NCBI RefSeq assembly: GCF_036689815.1 | Contig: NZ_JBAHUR010000008.1 | Span: forward strand, 62,001 to 126,000 | DNA length: 64,000 bases | Direction: 5' to 3' | From: Magnetovibrio sp. PR-2 | Lineage (GTDB): Bacteria; Pseudomonadota; Alphaproteobacteria; Rhodospirillales; Magnetovibrionaceae | Shown here: positions 55,204-63,918 of the stretch, one piece after another | Position numbering within the stretch: position 1 is the stretch's first letter | Layout: every line of letters starts with the position of its first letter | Notes under the pieces: generated by a model | Told to the model about the DNA's origin: nothing | Seen by the model: only the letters and a program-made list of their open reading frames with translations | Databases searched by the model: none | Made by a program: the position numbers and the translations under genes

Positions 55204-55839
55204 TTACATCTGCACGATATCAATCATGTTCTTCTGAACGTCTTTAACGGTGTCGTACGTTTCCAACATCTCCACCACCTCTTTCATGGGCGTGGCCCAG
55301 ACCGGGTCGAAGTTGATCTCGCCGGGCTCTTTGCCTGTCCAGGCGAGGTGTTCGTTGGGGGGCGTAAACTGGGCATCGACACCGTCTGTGTTGCCACGTG
55401 CGTCCATGCGATACCAGCCCAAGCGCGGCAGGTGCACCACGTTGAGACCATGCAAGACATAACGCGTGCCGTCGTCGGCGCGCAGACGCTGATACGTCAT
55501 ACCGGCTGGCACCCCGTTGGCGCGCAGAAGGGCCGCGAGCAAATGGCTTTTGGCAAAACAAAAGCCCGTGCGGTGCTCAAGCACATCGGACGCTTTGCAC
55601 GTCACAGGTCCCTCACCCACATCGCCGGTATGTGCAACTTCATCGCGCACCCACTCATAACACGCGCGCGTGATGTCTTCGTCGTCCATCAAACGAAAGG
55701 CCAATATCTCGGCCTGATCTTGGATGGCGGGATGGGTGGCGTCAATTTGGGGACAGTCCGCCAAGAACGGATCGTACTTGGCAACGTCCAGAGGTTTGGG
55801 CAGCGGTCTTTGAAGGGGGGCGGAAATAGCCTGCATCAT
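55204..55839 (-). CDS. Transglutaminase-like cysteine hydrolase
   Basis: A 211-residue protein with a transglutaminase-like core. RTGFCFAKSHLLAALLRANGVPAG (nucleophile Cys94), YVLHGLNVV (His130) and WYRMDARGN (Asp146) make a plausible Cys-His-Asp triad. No signal peptide, so cytoplasmic. Bacterial family members are mostly peptidases or amidases of unknown substrate. It is convergent to the CysH-like gene and stands alone. Confidence 0.82.
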   Translation of the reverse strand: MMQAISAPLQRPLPKPLDVAKYDPFLADCPQIDATHPAIQDQAEILAFRLMDDEDITRACYEWVRDEVAHTGDVGEGPVTCKASDVLEHRTGFCFAKSHLLAALLRANGVPAGMTYQRLRADDGTRYVLHGLNVVHLPRLGWYRMDARGNTDGVDAQFTPPNEHLAWTGKEPGEINFDPVWATPMKEVVEMLETYDTVKDVQKNMIDIVQM

Positions 55840-55923
55840 GCTGGCACCCTTGTCACGTTTCTTAGCTTTTTCGACCGCACATAACCATGTAGCTGTGACA
55901 GCTGCATGAATCTAAAGTGAATC

Positions 55924-56718
55924 TTAGCTTGCAGCTTTCAACGTTTCCAAAGGTGCAACCTCCAACGTGGTGTCGAAGTGCCCTGCGTCTTCGTTCCAGC
56001 GGTGCAGGTGATAGACGGGCTGTCGCACTTGGTCGGGCGGAAAGTCGCCCAAACGGTTGTCCGGCGGCAGGCTGGGCACGCACGTCGCCATGCAAGTGCC
56101 GAGCTTCACTTGAAAGTCCCGGTGCATGTGGCCGCAAAACATCTGCACGATTTGTGTGTTCTTCGCCACCGTGTCCAAGAACGCTTCGGCCAGAACTTGA
56201 TCGTCGAAGGGGAACGGATACGCGGACGTGGTGACTTCAAACGGCGGGTGGTGCATGAACAGCGCCGTTTTGCGCTCAGGCTGTTCGTCCAACAGTTTTT
56301 GCAACACGCCCAAACGCACCGAGCACGTTGCCCCTTTGTTGTTTTCGCGGTTTTGCGTGTCCATGGCGATGAGGCGTATGGGATAATCTTCCACGCTGTA
56401 GATCAAAAAGCCCTCGTGCAGCTCCGCCTTGCCGAAGTGGCTCAAACACGTCACCAAGTTTTCGCGTTGATCGCGGTTGCCGAGGGAGAAATAAACCGGA
56501 ATGCCGATGCCGTCAAAAATCTGATGTACGTGGGCATAAAGCTCTTCGGTGCCGCCGTGGGTGGCGTCGCCCGTGTGCAAGATCAGGTCGGGCTTTTCGT
56601 CCAAGCTTTTGATGTGCGCGACAAAGGCTTTGGTGACGTCGATACGGTCGGGCCCGTCGGGCATGTTTTTGTCCATCTCCCCACCGATGTGGGTGTCGGA
56701 AATCTGAGCAATCAGCAT
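55924..56718 (-). CDS. Class III (CpdA-like) metallophosphoesterase with GNRD in place of GNHD
   Basis: A calcineurin-type phosphoesterase of about 264 residues. Metal motifs are QISDTHIGG, HTGDATHGG, SLGNRDQRE, FMHHPPF and FCGHMHRD. The usual GNHD is GNRD here; Asn remains but the catalytic His is Arg. Cyclic-nucleotide or glycerophosphodiester substrates are typical of the group; activity here is uncertain. ATG 56718 is preferred since it starts at the family N-terminus; 56784 would add 22 residues. Confidence 0.82.
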   Translation of the reverse strand: MLIAQISDTHIGGEMDKNMPDGPDRIDVTKAFVAHIKSLDEKPDLILHTGDATHGGTEELYAHVHQIFDGIGIPVYFSLGNRDQRENLVTCLSHFGKAELHEGFLIYSVEDYPIRLIAMDTQNRENNKGATCSVRLGVLQKLLDEQPERKTALFMHHPPFEVTTSAYPFPFDDQVLAEAFLDTVAKNTQIVQMFCGHMHRDFQVKLGTCMATCVPSLPPDNRLGDFPPDQVRQPVYHLHRWNEDAGHFDTTLEVAPLETLKAAS

Positions 56719-56858
56719 GAAGTGGTCCGTGTCCTTTTGGGCTTGGAATCCAGTAGAATAGAAGTTATCGCTAATATACGACATTTTGGCGCGCGAGCGA
56801 CGGAAAATGCGCTATTTTTATCGGGTTGAGATTCCCTTTTGAAATGAAAGAGATGGGC

Positions 56859-57215
56859 ATGAGCCAACTGATCAATGACCTGACCGAGCGCCTGATTGCG
56901 TTTCGCGACGCCCGCGATTGGCGCCAATTTCACAGCCTCAAAGACTTGATCGCGTCCGCGAGCATCGAGGCCGGAGAGCTCTTAGAGCTCACCCAATGGA
57001 AAGACGCCGCTGAGCTGGAAGCCAAAGTCGACGACCCAGACTTCCGTGCACGGCTGAGCGAAGAGGTCTCTGACGTGTTTTTGTACCTGCTGCTCATCTC
57101 CGAGCGCGCCGGAATAGACCTCGTCACCGAAGCCCACAAAAAAATCGTCAAGAACGATGAGAAATACCCGGTGGAGAAAGCCAAGGGGAATGCGCGGAAG
57201 TATACGGAGTTGTGA
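56859..57215 (+). CDS. MazG-like nucleotide pyrophosphohydrolase
   Basis: A 118-residue all-helical protein of the MazG/RS21-C6 group. SIEAGELLELTQWK (EAGEL metal motif) and EEVSDVFLYLLLISERAGID (EExxD) are both present. Such enzymes hydrolyse NTPs or dNTPs (dCTP in RS21-C6) to monophosphate, cleaning the nucleotide pool. ATG 56859 is chosen with AAAGAG six bases upstream. It is divergent from the metallophosphoesterase gene. Confidence 0.85.
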   Translation: MSQLINDLTERLIAFRDARDWRQFHSLKDLIASASIEAGELLELTQWKDAAELEAKVDDPDFRARLSEEVSDVFLYLLLISERAGIDLVTEAHKKIVKNDEKYPVEKAKGNARKYTEL

Positions 57216-57594
57216 AGGGTGAGCACATCTTCAGCTACACCTGATCGCTAGGTAAAAAAGGGCCGTTGCTGCGCACATTCCTCAAAACGAAATAAGGCAA
57301 AGGATATGTCTTTGCCATAACAGAGCAAAATGCCTAGAAAACCTGAATAGGAAAATATACTTGACACTGTTCGTGTTTTGTTCTATTCATGAGTTCAAGG
57401 TGCTTCTGCCATGCTCTTTTTGAGGGTTTTGGACACAAGACGGCGCAGCTCGATATATATGTGGCGCGCCCACGGCTCATGGATGCCCTCGGGTATTGGC
57501 AGAGCATCTCCCACTTTTGTTGAACCCGGCACGCTCGGGAACCGCGCTGTTTGGCGTGTGTGTTTCTGCATGCCCATTGACTAGGAATACAGTC
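57216..57594 (+). other. Gap with a promoter-like site overlapping a LexA-like box and a 44-codon ORF
   Basis: About 380 bases without a certain gene. TTGACA at 57361-57366 is a good -35 match, though the -10 (TATTCA at 57384) is weak. Between them GTTCGTGTTTTGTTC (57369-57383) fits the alphaproteobacterial LexA pattern GTTC-N7-GTTC, which is short enough to occur by chance. An ATG at 57389 opens a 44-codon frame ending at 57523 without a Shine-Dalgarno. The gap ends with AGGA before the ATG at 57595. Confidence 0.4.
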
Positions 57595-58707
57595 ATGAAC
57601 AACCGAATGAACCTTAACGCCATGTTGGCCGCCAGTGCAGCAGCCAATCCTGCCGACGTCCTATCGGTCAAACACGCTCTGTCAGACCTGGGCTTTTACG
57701 AAGCTCCTGAGTGGGGTGTCAGCGAATACCCTGACCGGGGCCTGTTCGATGCCATTCGCCAATTCCAAGAAACCAGCGGCTTGCGTGTCGATGGCGAGAT
57801 GAAGCCGGGCGGAGAGTCTGAAACTATGCTCAAGGCTATGGCCCAAAGCGTACGCCAACAAGGCCGCTACGGCGACACCATATTGGCCCATATCACCCCA
57901 GCGGAAGCCAACCTGCTCGACCGGGTAACGGATGGTGGGTCCATCAATCCTGTGACAGGGCTACCAGAGTTCAATATTCACGGTGTAGATATCGGCTTCG
58001 ACGATGACGACAGTATGAGTGATGACGACTTCTGGGGAGGGTATGAAAGTGCAATGGGCGCTTATGATGCTCAAAACACCCATGGAACCGGAGGCTTTCA
58101 AAACGACAGTGGCGGCGACAATGAAAACAGCCAACTCCAAGCCAAAGGAAATCAGGGCCAAGAAACACCTGGCGGTATGCTATCGACGAAATCTGTGCCG
58201 ACCATGACTGTCAACAAAGATGAGGAGAAAGCAAAAGATCTAGCCGAACGCCAGAACCGCGCCGCTCTTATTCAACTAAAAGAGGAGGAAGACGAAAAAG
58301 AAACTCTGGGAGCGGACCCAATGTCCTCGATTAAGGACGCTCCGGTATCTGTGAACGAAGAAAATACGACTGTGCGTGGTGGTTATAATCAGCCCCAAAC
58401 CATCGAAGATGTCGAACGCGAAAATCAGGCGATCATGGATCGATCAGATCAGTTGGCAGCGGAGCAAAAGTCGGAATCATCAAAACCTTCGACACAACAA
58501 TCGAACGATGTTGAAGCGACCCGGAGTTTTCTGCAGGACTGGATGGAAAACCTTGCAAAGAAAGCAGCTGGTGCACCTCCTATTGGTTCACCCCGCAAGG
58601 GATTGAACACAACTACACCATATAACCTTCTAGATGGCCCAGTTTCTTTGAGTACCCCCCCCCGCACCTCCGCCAGATATGAGGCTAGATTCATACAAGC
58701 AACTTAA
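57595..58707 (+). CDS. Peptidoglycan-binding-domain protein, frameshifted near the 3' end
   Basis: A 370-residue protein as read. Residues about 21-80 fit a PG_binding_1 repeat (VKHALSDLGFYEAPE, FDAIRQFQETSGLRVDGEMKPG). The rest is acidic, Gln/Asn/Glu-rich and probably unstructured. No signal peptide is seen. At a C9 run (58655-58663) the frame may be shifted: with eight Cs it would continue through APPPDMRLDSYKQLNGYG to a stop at 58798, a far more natural end that brings it to 21 bases from the next gene. ATG 57595 has AGGA nine bases upstream. Confidence 0.65.
   Translation: MNNRMNLNAMLAASAAANPADVLSVKHALSDLGFYEAPEWGVSEYPDRGLFDAIRQFQETSGLRVDGEMKPGGESETMLKAMAQSVRQQGRYGDTILAHITPAEANLLDRVTDGGSINPVTGLPEFNIHGVDIGFDDDDSMSDDDFWGGYESAMGAYDAQNTHGTGGFQNDSGGDNENSQLQAKGNQGQETPGGMLSTKSVPTMTVNKDEEKAKDLAERQNRAALIQLKEEEDEKETLGADPMSSIKDAPVSVNEENTTVRGGYNQPQTIEDVERENQAIMDRSDQLAAEQKSESSKPSTQQSNDVEATRSFLQDWMENLAKKAAGAPPIGSPRKGLNTTTPYNLLDGPVSLSTPPRTSARYEARFIQAT
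58655..58663 (+). repeat. Poly-C tract (nine C) with frame consequence
   Basis: Nine consecutive Cs in a coding sequence. One fewer C opens the frame to 58798; the present count stops it at 58707. It is either a slipping tract or a sequencing error. Confidence 0.75.
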
Positions 58708-58819
58708 CGGTTATGGCGGTGGAAAACACAACGCAAACCCAAAGTTGAACGATCCTATGAACCCACATTATAATAGTATCTTCGATGTTTATAGGTGAGC
58801 CATAAACCGAGGCGCATTG

Positions 58820-59680
58820 ATGTTCAAAATATTTTTTGTTGTCAGTCTTTGCCTATTTTTGCTTGTTCCACCACCAGTTTTGGCTGGTGTAGCGGAAGGC
58901 AAGGCAGCTTTTGTAAAACAAGATTATGAACTGGCTTACAAAGAGTGGCTTCCTGTGGCCGAAGCAGGTCACCCGGAAGCCGCATACTTGATTGCCATGA
59001 TGTATCGTGAGGGGCTAGGTGTCGAAACCGACCAATCACTTGCGTTGTCATGGCAGCGCAAAGCCGCTGAACTAGGGCATCCGAGGGCTCAATACTTGCT
59101 TGCAAGGCGATATGCTGAAGGTGATGGCTTTATTAAAGACCAGAATCAATTTCTATACTGGCTTGTTAAATCGGCAGAAGGGGGATTTGACTTTGGTCAG
59201 ATGGTGCTGGCGCGGATGCACTTGCACGGTCAACTCGTGGAGAAAAATCCGCAACGGGCATTTGAGTTGTTGGAAAAATCAGCCAGCCAGGGTTTTGCTG
59301 AGGCACAATATCACCTTGGCACCCTTTATGAAACTGGCGTAGGCACGAAGCTCGACAAGCCATCGGCATTTCATTGGTACGAGAGTGCGGCTTATAAAGG
59401 CAATGCAAGAGCACAATCCGAGCTTGGCGTAGCTTACGCGGAAGGTAAAGGTGTCGAGCGAGATTTAACCAAAGCTGTGGAATGGATCAGTCGCGCTATA
59501 CTGAATGGTGATGATACGCGAGAAATTTTCTTACTTGCCTTGATCATTGACGAAAGCGAAGAAAGAGTGCGTGAAAATATAAATAAGCCAGAATTTGTCG
59601 CTCAAAGAATTGAAATCGTAGATCAAAAATACTTTGGAATTGAGCCATTTAAATTGCTTATTGGGAAATACGCTGAATAG
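58820..59680 (+). CDS. Exported Sel1-repeat protein
   Basis: A 286-residue protein with a signal peptide (MFKIFFVVSLCLFLLVPPPVLA) and about five Sel1-type tandem repeats (AGHPEAAYLIAMMYREGLGV, LGHPRAQYLLARRYAEGDGF, QGFAEAQYHLGTLYETGVG, KGNARAQSELGVAYAEGKGV). Such solenoids bind partner proteins. ATG 58820 has GAGG seven bases upstream and lies 21 bases after the restored stop of the peptidoglycan-binding-domain gene. The partner is unknown. Confidence 0.85.
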   Translation: MFKIFFVVSLCLFLLVPPPVLAGVAEGKAAFVKQDYELAYKEWLPVAEAGHPEAAYLIAMMYREGLGVETDQSLALSWQRKAAELGHPRAQYLLARRYAEGDGFIKDQNQFLYWLVKSAEGGFDFGQMVLARMHLHGQLVEKNPQRAFELLEKSASQGFAEAQYHLGTLYETGVGTKLDKPSAFHWYESAAYKGNARAQSELGVAYAEGKGVERDLTKAVEWISRAILNGDDTREIFLLALIIDESEERVRENINKPEFVAQRIEIVDQKYFGIEPFKLLIGKYAE

Positions 59681-59880
59681 TATTGGGGGATGAATTACAG
59701 CAATGGTATGGACGGCCCCAACGGACTCTAGATGAGCCATACTGGTGAGTGTCACAACTATCCACTAAAGGGAGCGCCCTAACAATGCGGTCAGAGTTAA
59801 TTGATTTAGCTGAAGTCGTTCAGACTTGATCTCAAAGACGCCACGTCAAAACCGGGAACTGTCAGATCAGGTCGCGACTA

Positions 59881-60867
59881 CTACAAATAAGGTCTAAAAT
59901 TATTTTTGACCCAAATTTCTATAACCGCCAAGTCTCCTTTTGATAAGTGAGGAAGTATGCCGTTCATTCTGGACAGGGCTTCTTCTCCACCTCCATTCTT
60001 ATGGGCACGTTGATACCAAAAGTAGGCCATGGAAATGTCCTGGTGAAATTGATCTCCGATTTCTAATCGTCGGGCGAGTTCAAATTGTGCATGAAGGTCA
60101 CCTTTATCGGCTTTGTCGACAAGTACAGCCTGGGAGAAGCGCTTGTTACTTCTCTCAGGAAGTGCCCGTTTTTGCTTATCTTGAGCATCAAAACCAACCA
60201 ATTTGGCGAATGTGACAAGCTCCCTTATTTTTGGATTTTCCTCAGATCGTTTTTTTATCTCTTGCGCCATACGCAACGCTTTTTTTGCGTCGGCAGACTT
60301 AAACTTTGTGGCCCAGTCAATGCCATCTTGCATGAAGCGCGAAATAATCGTCGGTCGTCCGTCCGTAAGGCGGCACTCTGTGATGGCCCGCATCCAAACG
60401 TCATGCTCCGAGCCCTCGTCAACTGCGATATAGGCCAAAAACGCAGATTGATGGCGAAGAACATCCAAGAATTCGGCTGAATAAATGGGTTGGGTAATTC
60501 TGTCATATGCGCACATTTTTTCAATGTACTCATCATCTGAAACGCCTTCGGGGACACCTGTCGACGCGGATGGAAAACCGGTTACACGCTCAAGAATGCG
60601 ATCCAAGATGAGGTCAAGAGATTGTTCGTCTTGAGCCTCGAAAGCGACTTTGGCTTTTTGGACCAAAGCTTGTATCGACGGCTGATCCGATGTTTCGGCG
60701 AAGGAAAAATGTGGAAATAGGCTAACGACGAGCAACAGAGCCCCCGCCACTAACGGGCCTAAATCAATCAATCCGCGCTTAGCTGCCAAGTTGCAGGCCA
60801 ACACGGCCAATAGGGATTGGCTTTCGGTAAGGTTGGAGCGATCCCTTTTGAGTTGCGTCTGCATCAT
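59881..60867 (-). CDS. Membrane-anchored or exported Sel1-like protein
   Basis: A 328-residue protein. A hydrophobic segment (LVAGALLLVVSLFPHFSFA, about residues 37-55) suggests a signal anchor or late signal peptide. The middle is helical and unrecognised; the end has a Sel1-like unit (GDLHAQFELARRLEIGDQFHQD, then AYFWYQRAHKNGG). ATG 60867 is chosen with AAGGGGA upstream. It converges on the Sel1-repeat gene and may belong to the same local system. The 200 bases between them show no gene. Confidence 0.6.
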   Translation of the reverse strand: MMQTQLKRDRSNLTESQSLLAVLACNLAAKRGLIDLGPLVAGALLLVVSLFPHFSFAETSDQPSIQALVQKAKVAFEAQDEQSLDLILDRILERVTGFPSASTGVPEGVSDDEYIEKMCAYDRITQPIYSAEFLDVLRHQSAFLAYIAVDEGSEHDVWMRAITECRLTDGRPTIISRFMQDGIDWATKFKSADAKKALRMAQEIKKRSEENPKIRELVTFAKLVGFDAQDKQKRALPERSNKRFSQAVLVDKADKGDLHAQFELARRLEIGDQFHQDISMAYFWYQRAHKNGGGEEALSRMNGILPHLSKGDLAVIEIWVKNNFRPYL

Positions 60868-60960
60868 ACACATTCCCCTTGAGTGTGCAGCCATCATACG
60901 ACCTTCGCACGAGCCAAGTCACCCCAATTTGGCGTTTAGACAATCGCGCCCACGACCAAC

Positions 60961-60993
60961 AAAAAAACGGCGGAGCACCCTGCTCCGCCGTTT
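60961..60993 (-). terminator. Strong intrinsic terminator after the SlyD-like gene
   Basis: AAACGGCGGAGCA (60965-60977) and TGCTCCGCCGTTT (60981-60993) are a perfect 13-base stem with loop CCC. On the minus strand a T-run follows. Confidence 0.92.
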
Positions 60994-61019
60994 GGCAATC
61001 TCAGACCTAAACCCACCGC

Positions 61020-61532
61020 TCAGTTGATCGGGACAGCGTTGTCCATGTTGATGTTGGGGGTGTCTTCTACGGCTCCGCCGTATTCGATTTCTTCTTCCGT
61101 GGCGGCGCGGACGTTGAGGACTTCGAGCTTGAAGATCACCATGCGGCCACACAGCGGGTTGTTGCCGTCGATGGTCAGCGTTTTGTCGTCCATGCGCGTC
61201 ACGATGAAGTTTTTCGGCTCGCCTTTGGAGTTTTCCATGGTGATGGTCATGCCGATTTCACGGTACTCTTCGGGCACGTTTTCAAGCGCGTCCGTGAACA
61301 CCAGGTTTTCATCGCGCGGGCCATAGAGCACGTTGCAGTCGATGGGGACTTCGATGATGTCGCCCTTCTTCTTACCGGCGAGCTCGGACGTCACGCTGTC
61401 GTCCAGGGCACAGTCGCAGCCGTGCACGTAGCCGATGGGATATTCCACAGCAATCAGCTGTTCACCGGTCTTTTGGTCGATGACCTTGTAGCTCAGCTCG
61501 ACGAACTTATCGTCTTCAATTTTTTCGCTCAT
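61020..61532 (-). CDS. SlyD-like FKBP-type peptidyl-prolyl isomerase
   Basis: A 170-residue FKBP/SlyD-type chaperone. The early VELSYKVID, the loop with GYVHGCDCALDDSVTSELAGKKKGD and the late NPLCGRMVIFKLEVLNV match SlyD's FKBP and flap arrangement. The C-terminus is short and not His-rich. Two Cys sit in CDCALDD. It lies in the apr locus and may help fold or mature AprBA; this is inference. Confidence 0.82.
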   Translation of the reverse strand: MSEKIEDDKFVELSYKVIDQKTGEQLIAVEYPIGYVHGCDCALDDSVTSELAGKKKGDIIEVPIDCNVLYGPRDENLVFTDALENVPEEYREIGMTITMENSKGEPKNFIVTRMDDKTLTIDGNNPLCGRMVIFKLEVLNVRAATEEEIEYGGAVEDTPNINMDNAVPIN

Positions 61533-61552
61533 GTCAGACTTGTTCCCACACC

Positions 61553-61906
61553 TTAGAAGATGGACGCGCCAAAGACTTTGATTTCGTCTTTGTCATTATA
61601 GCCCAAAACCAAGCGGCCCAGCCACTCGCCTTCTTTTTTGGTGGAGCGCACCCGGTACAGCACCGTGATGTGCTCTCCACGGCGGATCATGCCGAGGTGG
61701 TCGTAAACTTCGGACAAGGAGCGCGTCAGCTCCGAGCGCGCGAATTGTTTGCCGATTTCGACTTCGTTCAAGCCTTGGACCAAGGTGTAATCGAAGTTGC
61801 GGATGAACTTGCCGTACTCGCCCGCATTGGAAAAGCGGATCATGTCTTGCCACATGGGCTCGGCCACGGCGAGGATTTCTTCGTCAGAAAGATCAATAAT
61901 GTTCAT
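61553..61906 (-). CDS. 117-residue protein of unknown function in the apr locus
   Basis: A small soluble protein: MNIIDLSDEEILAVAEPM, then a mid-section with GEYGKFIRNFDYTL and a C-terminal beta region (VLYRVRSTKKEGEWLGRLVLGYND). The last part resembles an NTF2/cystatin-like sheet, but I do not recognise the family. It is 20 bases upstream of the SlyD-like gene, so the two are one unit, and follows the aprA terminator. A role around AprBA is suggested only by position. Confidence 0.65.
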   Translation of the reverse strand: MNIIDLSDEEILAVAEPMWQDMIRFSNAGEYGKFIRNFDYTLVQGLNEVEIGKQFARSELTRSLSEVYDHLGMIRRGEHITVLYRVRSTKKEGEWLGRLVLGYNDKDEIKVFGASIF

Positions 61907-61949
61907 GTGCGTTCTCTATTCAACTGGGGGCATGACCTTGCCAGGGAGC

Positions 61950-61985
61950 AAAAAAAAGATCAACACCTGAGCGTTGATCTTTTTT
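61950..61985 (-). terminator. Intrinsic terminator after aprA
   Basis: AAAAAAGATCAAC (61952-61964) and GTTGATCTTTTTT (61973-61985) pair perfectly with an eight-base loop. A T-run follows on the minus strand, so aprBA ends here and the next genes need another promoter or readthrough. Confidence 0.85.
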
Positions 61986-62034
61986 AAGGCTCCGGCGGGA
62001 GCTCCTGATGAAGCTCTCGCCGGGTGTTTTCATG

Positions 62035-63918
62035 TTACTCAGCAGCTGCTGCAGTTTCGTCTTCGACGAGGTGGTACAGCGGTGCTTTTTCCATGGTGTA
62101 TGCGCCGGTTTGCGGATCACGACGCGACACGGTCAGGACGTGCCAGTTTTCGTCATCCACTTTCATGGCGTCACCACGGTAGTAGTAACCCGGCCAACGC
62201 GTTTCTTTACGGAACAGCGTGTGCTGCATCACGCACTCAGAGGTGCGATGACGGTGCTTGACTTCCCAAGCGCGCAGCAGTTCGTGAAGGTCGGAAGCCG
62301 CAACTTTTTCAAGATCTTCTTCCAAAATCTTCATTTTCATGAGGCCGATGCTCAACAGTTTGTCGTTGGTCATGTAGCTAACCGTCACACCGCCAGCGTA
62401 TTCGTCCATCAGCTTTTGCAGACGGTCGAGAGCTTGACGCGGGTTGATGTAGTTCGGGTTAACAGAACCAGCAACAATGTCGTTGCGATGGATTTTGTAG
62501 TGTTCCATCGGCTTGTAGACTTCTTCCTTCAGCTTGTTGATTTGGCTGTCGGTGACGCGGATGCCTTCGGCTTTGCCGTCGTCGATGTACTTACAAGCAG
62601 ATTTCGCAGAGATACGACCTTCGGTGAACGAACCGGAAGAGAACGCGTGCGGCGTGCCGCCAACTGCGTCACCGGCGCCGAACAGACCTTCGACGGTCAT
62701 CATGCGGTTGTAGCCCCACTGGTATTCCGGCGGAGAAATGTCTTCCGGACCCGAGCACCATGCGCCGCAACCGGTGGCGTGCGAACCCATAACGTACGGT
62801 TCGGACGTGGTCAGTTCCGGGTTTTGGTATTTCGGATCGACGTCGGTTGCTGCCCACAAGACAGCTTGACCAACGGTCATGCCCAAGAAGTTGTGCCAAC
62901 CGATTTCTTCCAGGTGCGGATCTTGGAAGGAGTGCATGGTGACCATGTGGATCGGACCGCGGCCAGCGTTGACCTCGTTGATGATCGCGTGGTTACGCAA
63001 GCACGTCGGGATCGGACGGTGGGTCGCGTGGGACAGTTCCGGATCCAAGTATTCTTTACCGACCATTTTTTGCAGGGCCGGGAACCACTTGGATTCGTAC
63101 TCTTCGCCATATGCGTTTTGGGTGTAGGTTTTGAGGTGCAAGAAGTAAGCACCAACCGGACCGTAACCGTCTTTAAAGCGCGCCAGCACGATGCGGTTTT
63201 CCATCTGGGTCATTTTTGCACCAGCGTTGATCATCAACGCGTATGCAGAACCAGAGGACCACGGAGCGTACCAAACACGGCCAGCACCTTCGCCCACGGA
63301 ACGCGGTTTGAAGATGTTGGAAGCGCCACCAGCACCGCAAACAACGGTTTTGGATTTAAAGACGTGGAAGTTACCCGTACGAACGTTGAAACCAACAGCA
63401 CCGGCAACGCGGTTTTCTTTGGCTTCGTCCATCAGCAAGTGGGTGACGGCAACACGGTTGTAAACTTTGTCAGCGGATTTTTTCGCTGCTTCAGCAACAA
63501 GCGGCTTGTAGCTTTCACCGTGGATCATGATCTGCCAGCGACCTTCACGCAGGAAGGAGCCTTTTTCCAGATCACGCATGATCGGCATGCCCCACTCTTC
63601 GAATTGGTGAACAGCGGAATCGACGTGACGTGCCATATCAAACAGCAAGTCTTCGCGAACCATGCCCATCAAATCGATGCGCGCGTAGCGCACGTGGTCT
63701 TCCGGGTTGTTCTCGCCAAAGCGGGTACCCATGTAGCAGTTGATCGCGTACAGACCTTGAGCAACAGCACCGGAGCGATCGATGTTTGCTTTTTCGGCAA
63801 TCACGATCTTTTTGTTTTGACCCCAGTAGCGGGCTTCGAAAGCTGCACCAGTACCGCCAAGGCCAGCACCAGCGACGAGGATGTCGATATTGTCTTCGAC
63901 GATAGTTTTGTAAGCCAT
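62035..63918 (-). CDS. aprA: Dissimilatory adenylylsulfate (APS) reductase alpha subunit
   Basis: A 627-residue FAD enzyme. It opens with IDILVAGAGLGGTGAAFEA (FAD dinucleotide motif) and has RSGAVAQGLYAIN, GRWQIMIHGESYKP and AGDAVGGTPHAFSSGSF, all known AprA landmarks. In sulfur oxidisers it runs in reverse, making APS from sulfite and AMP with transfer of electrons to the chain. The ATG overlaps the aprB stop (TAATG). Confidence 0.97.
   Translation of the reverse strand: MAYKTIVEDNIDILVAGAGLGGTGAAFEARYWGQNKKIVIAEKANIDRSGAVAQGLYAINCYMGTRFGENNPEDHVRYARIDLMGMVREDLLFDMARHVDSAVHQFEEWGMPIMRDLEKGSFLREGRWQIMIHGESYKPLVAEAAKKSADKVYNRVAVTHLLMDEAKENRVAGAVGFNVRTGNFHVFKSKTVVCGAGGASNIFKPRSVGEGAGRVWYAPWSSGSAYALMINAGAKMTQMENRIVLARFKDGYGPVGAYFLHLKTYTQNAYGEEYESKWFPALQKMVGKEYLDPELSHATHRPIPTCLRNHAIINEVNAGRGPIHMVTMHSFQDPHLEEIGWHNFLGMTVGQAVLWAATDVDPKYQNPELTTSEPYVMGSHATGCGAWCSGPEDISPPEYQWGYNRMMTVEGLFGAGDAVGGTPHAFSSGSFTEGRISAKSACKYIDDGKAEGIRVTDSQINKLKEEVYKPMEHYKIHRNDIVAGSVNPNYINPRQALDRLQKLMDEYAGGVTVSYMTNDKLLSIGLMKMKILEEDLEKVAASDLHELLRAWEVKHRHRTSECVMQHTLFRKETRWPGYYYRGDAMKVDDENWHVLTVSRRDPQTGAYTMEKAPLYHLVEDETAAAAE

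Noticed and set aside
57395-57577. 60-codon frame on the minus strand in the gap before the peptidoglycan-binding-domain gene
   Set aside because: No ribosome binding site or family pattern; overlaps the other weak candidates in this gap.
59681-59880. Possible insertion-sequence remnant between the Sel1 genes
   Set aside because: Short frames only, no terminal repeats or transposase motif; nothing to support a mobile element.
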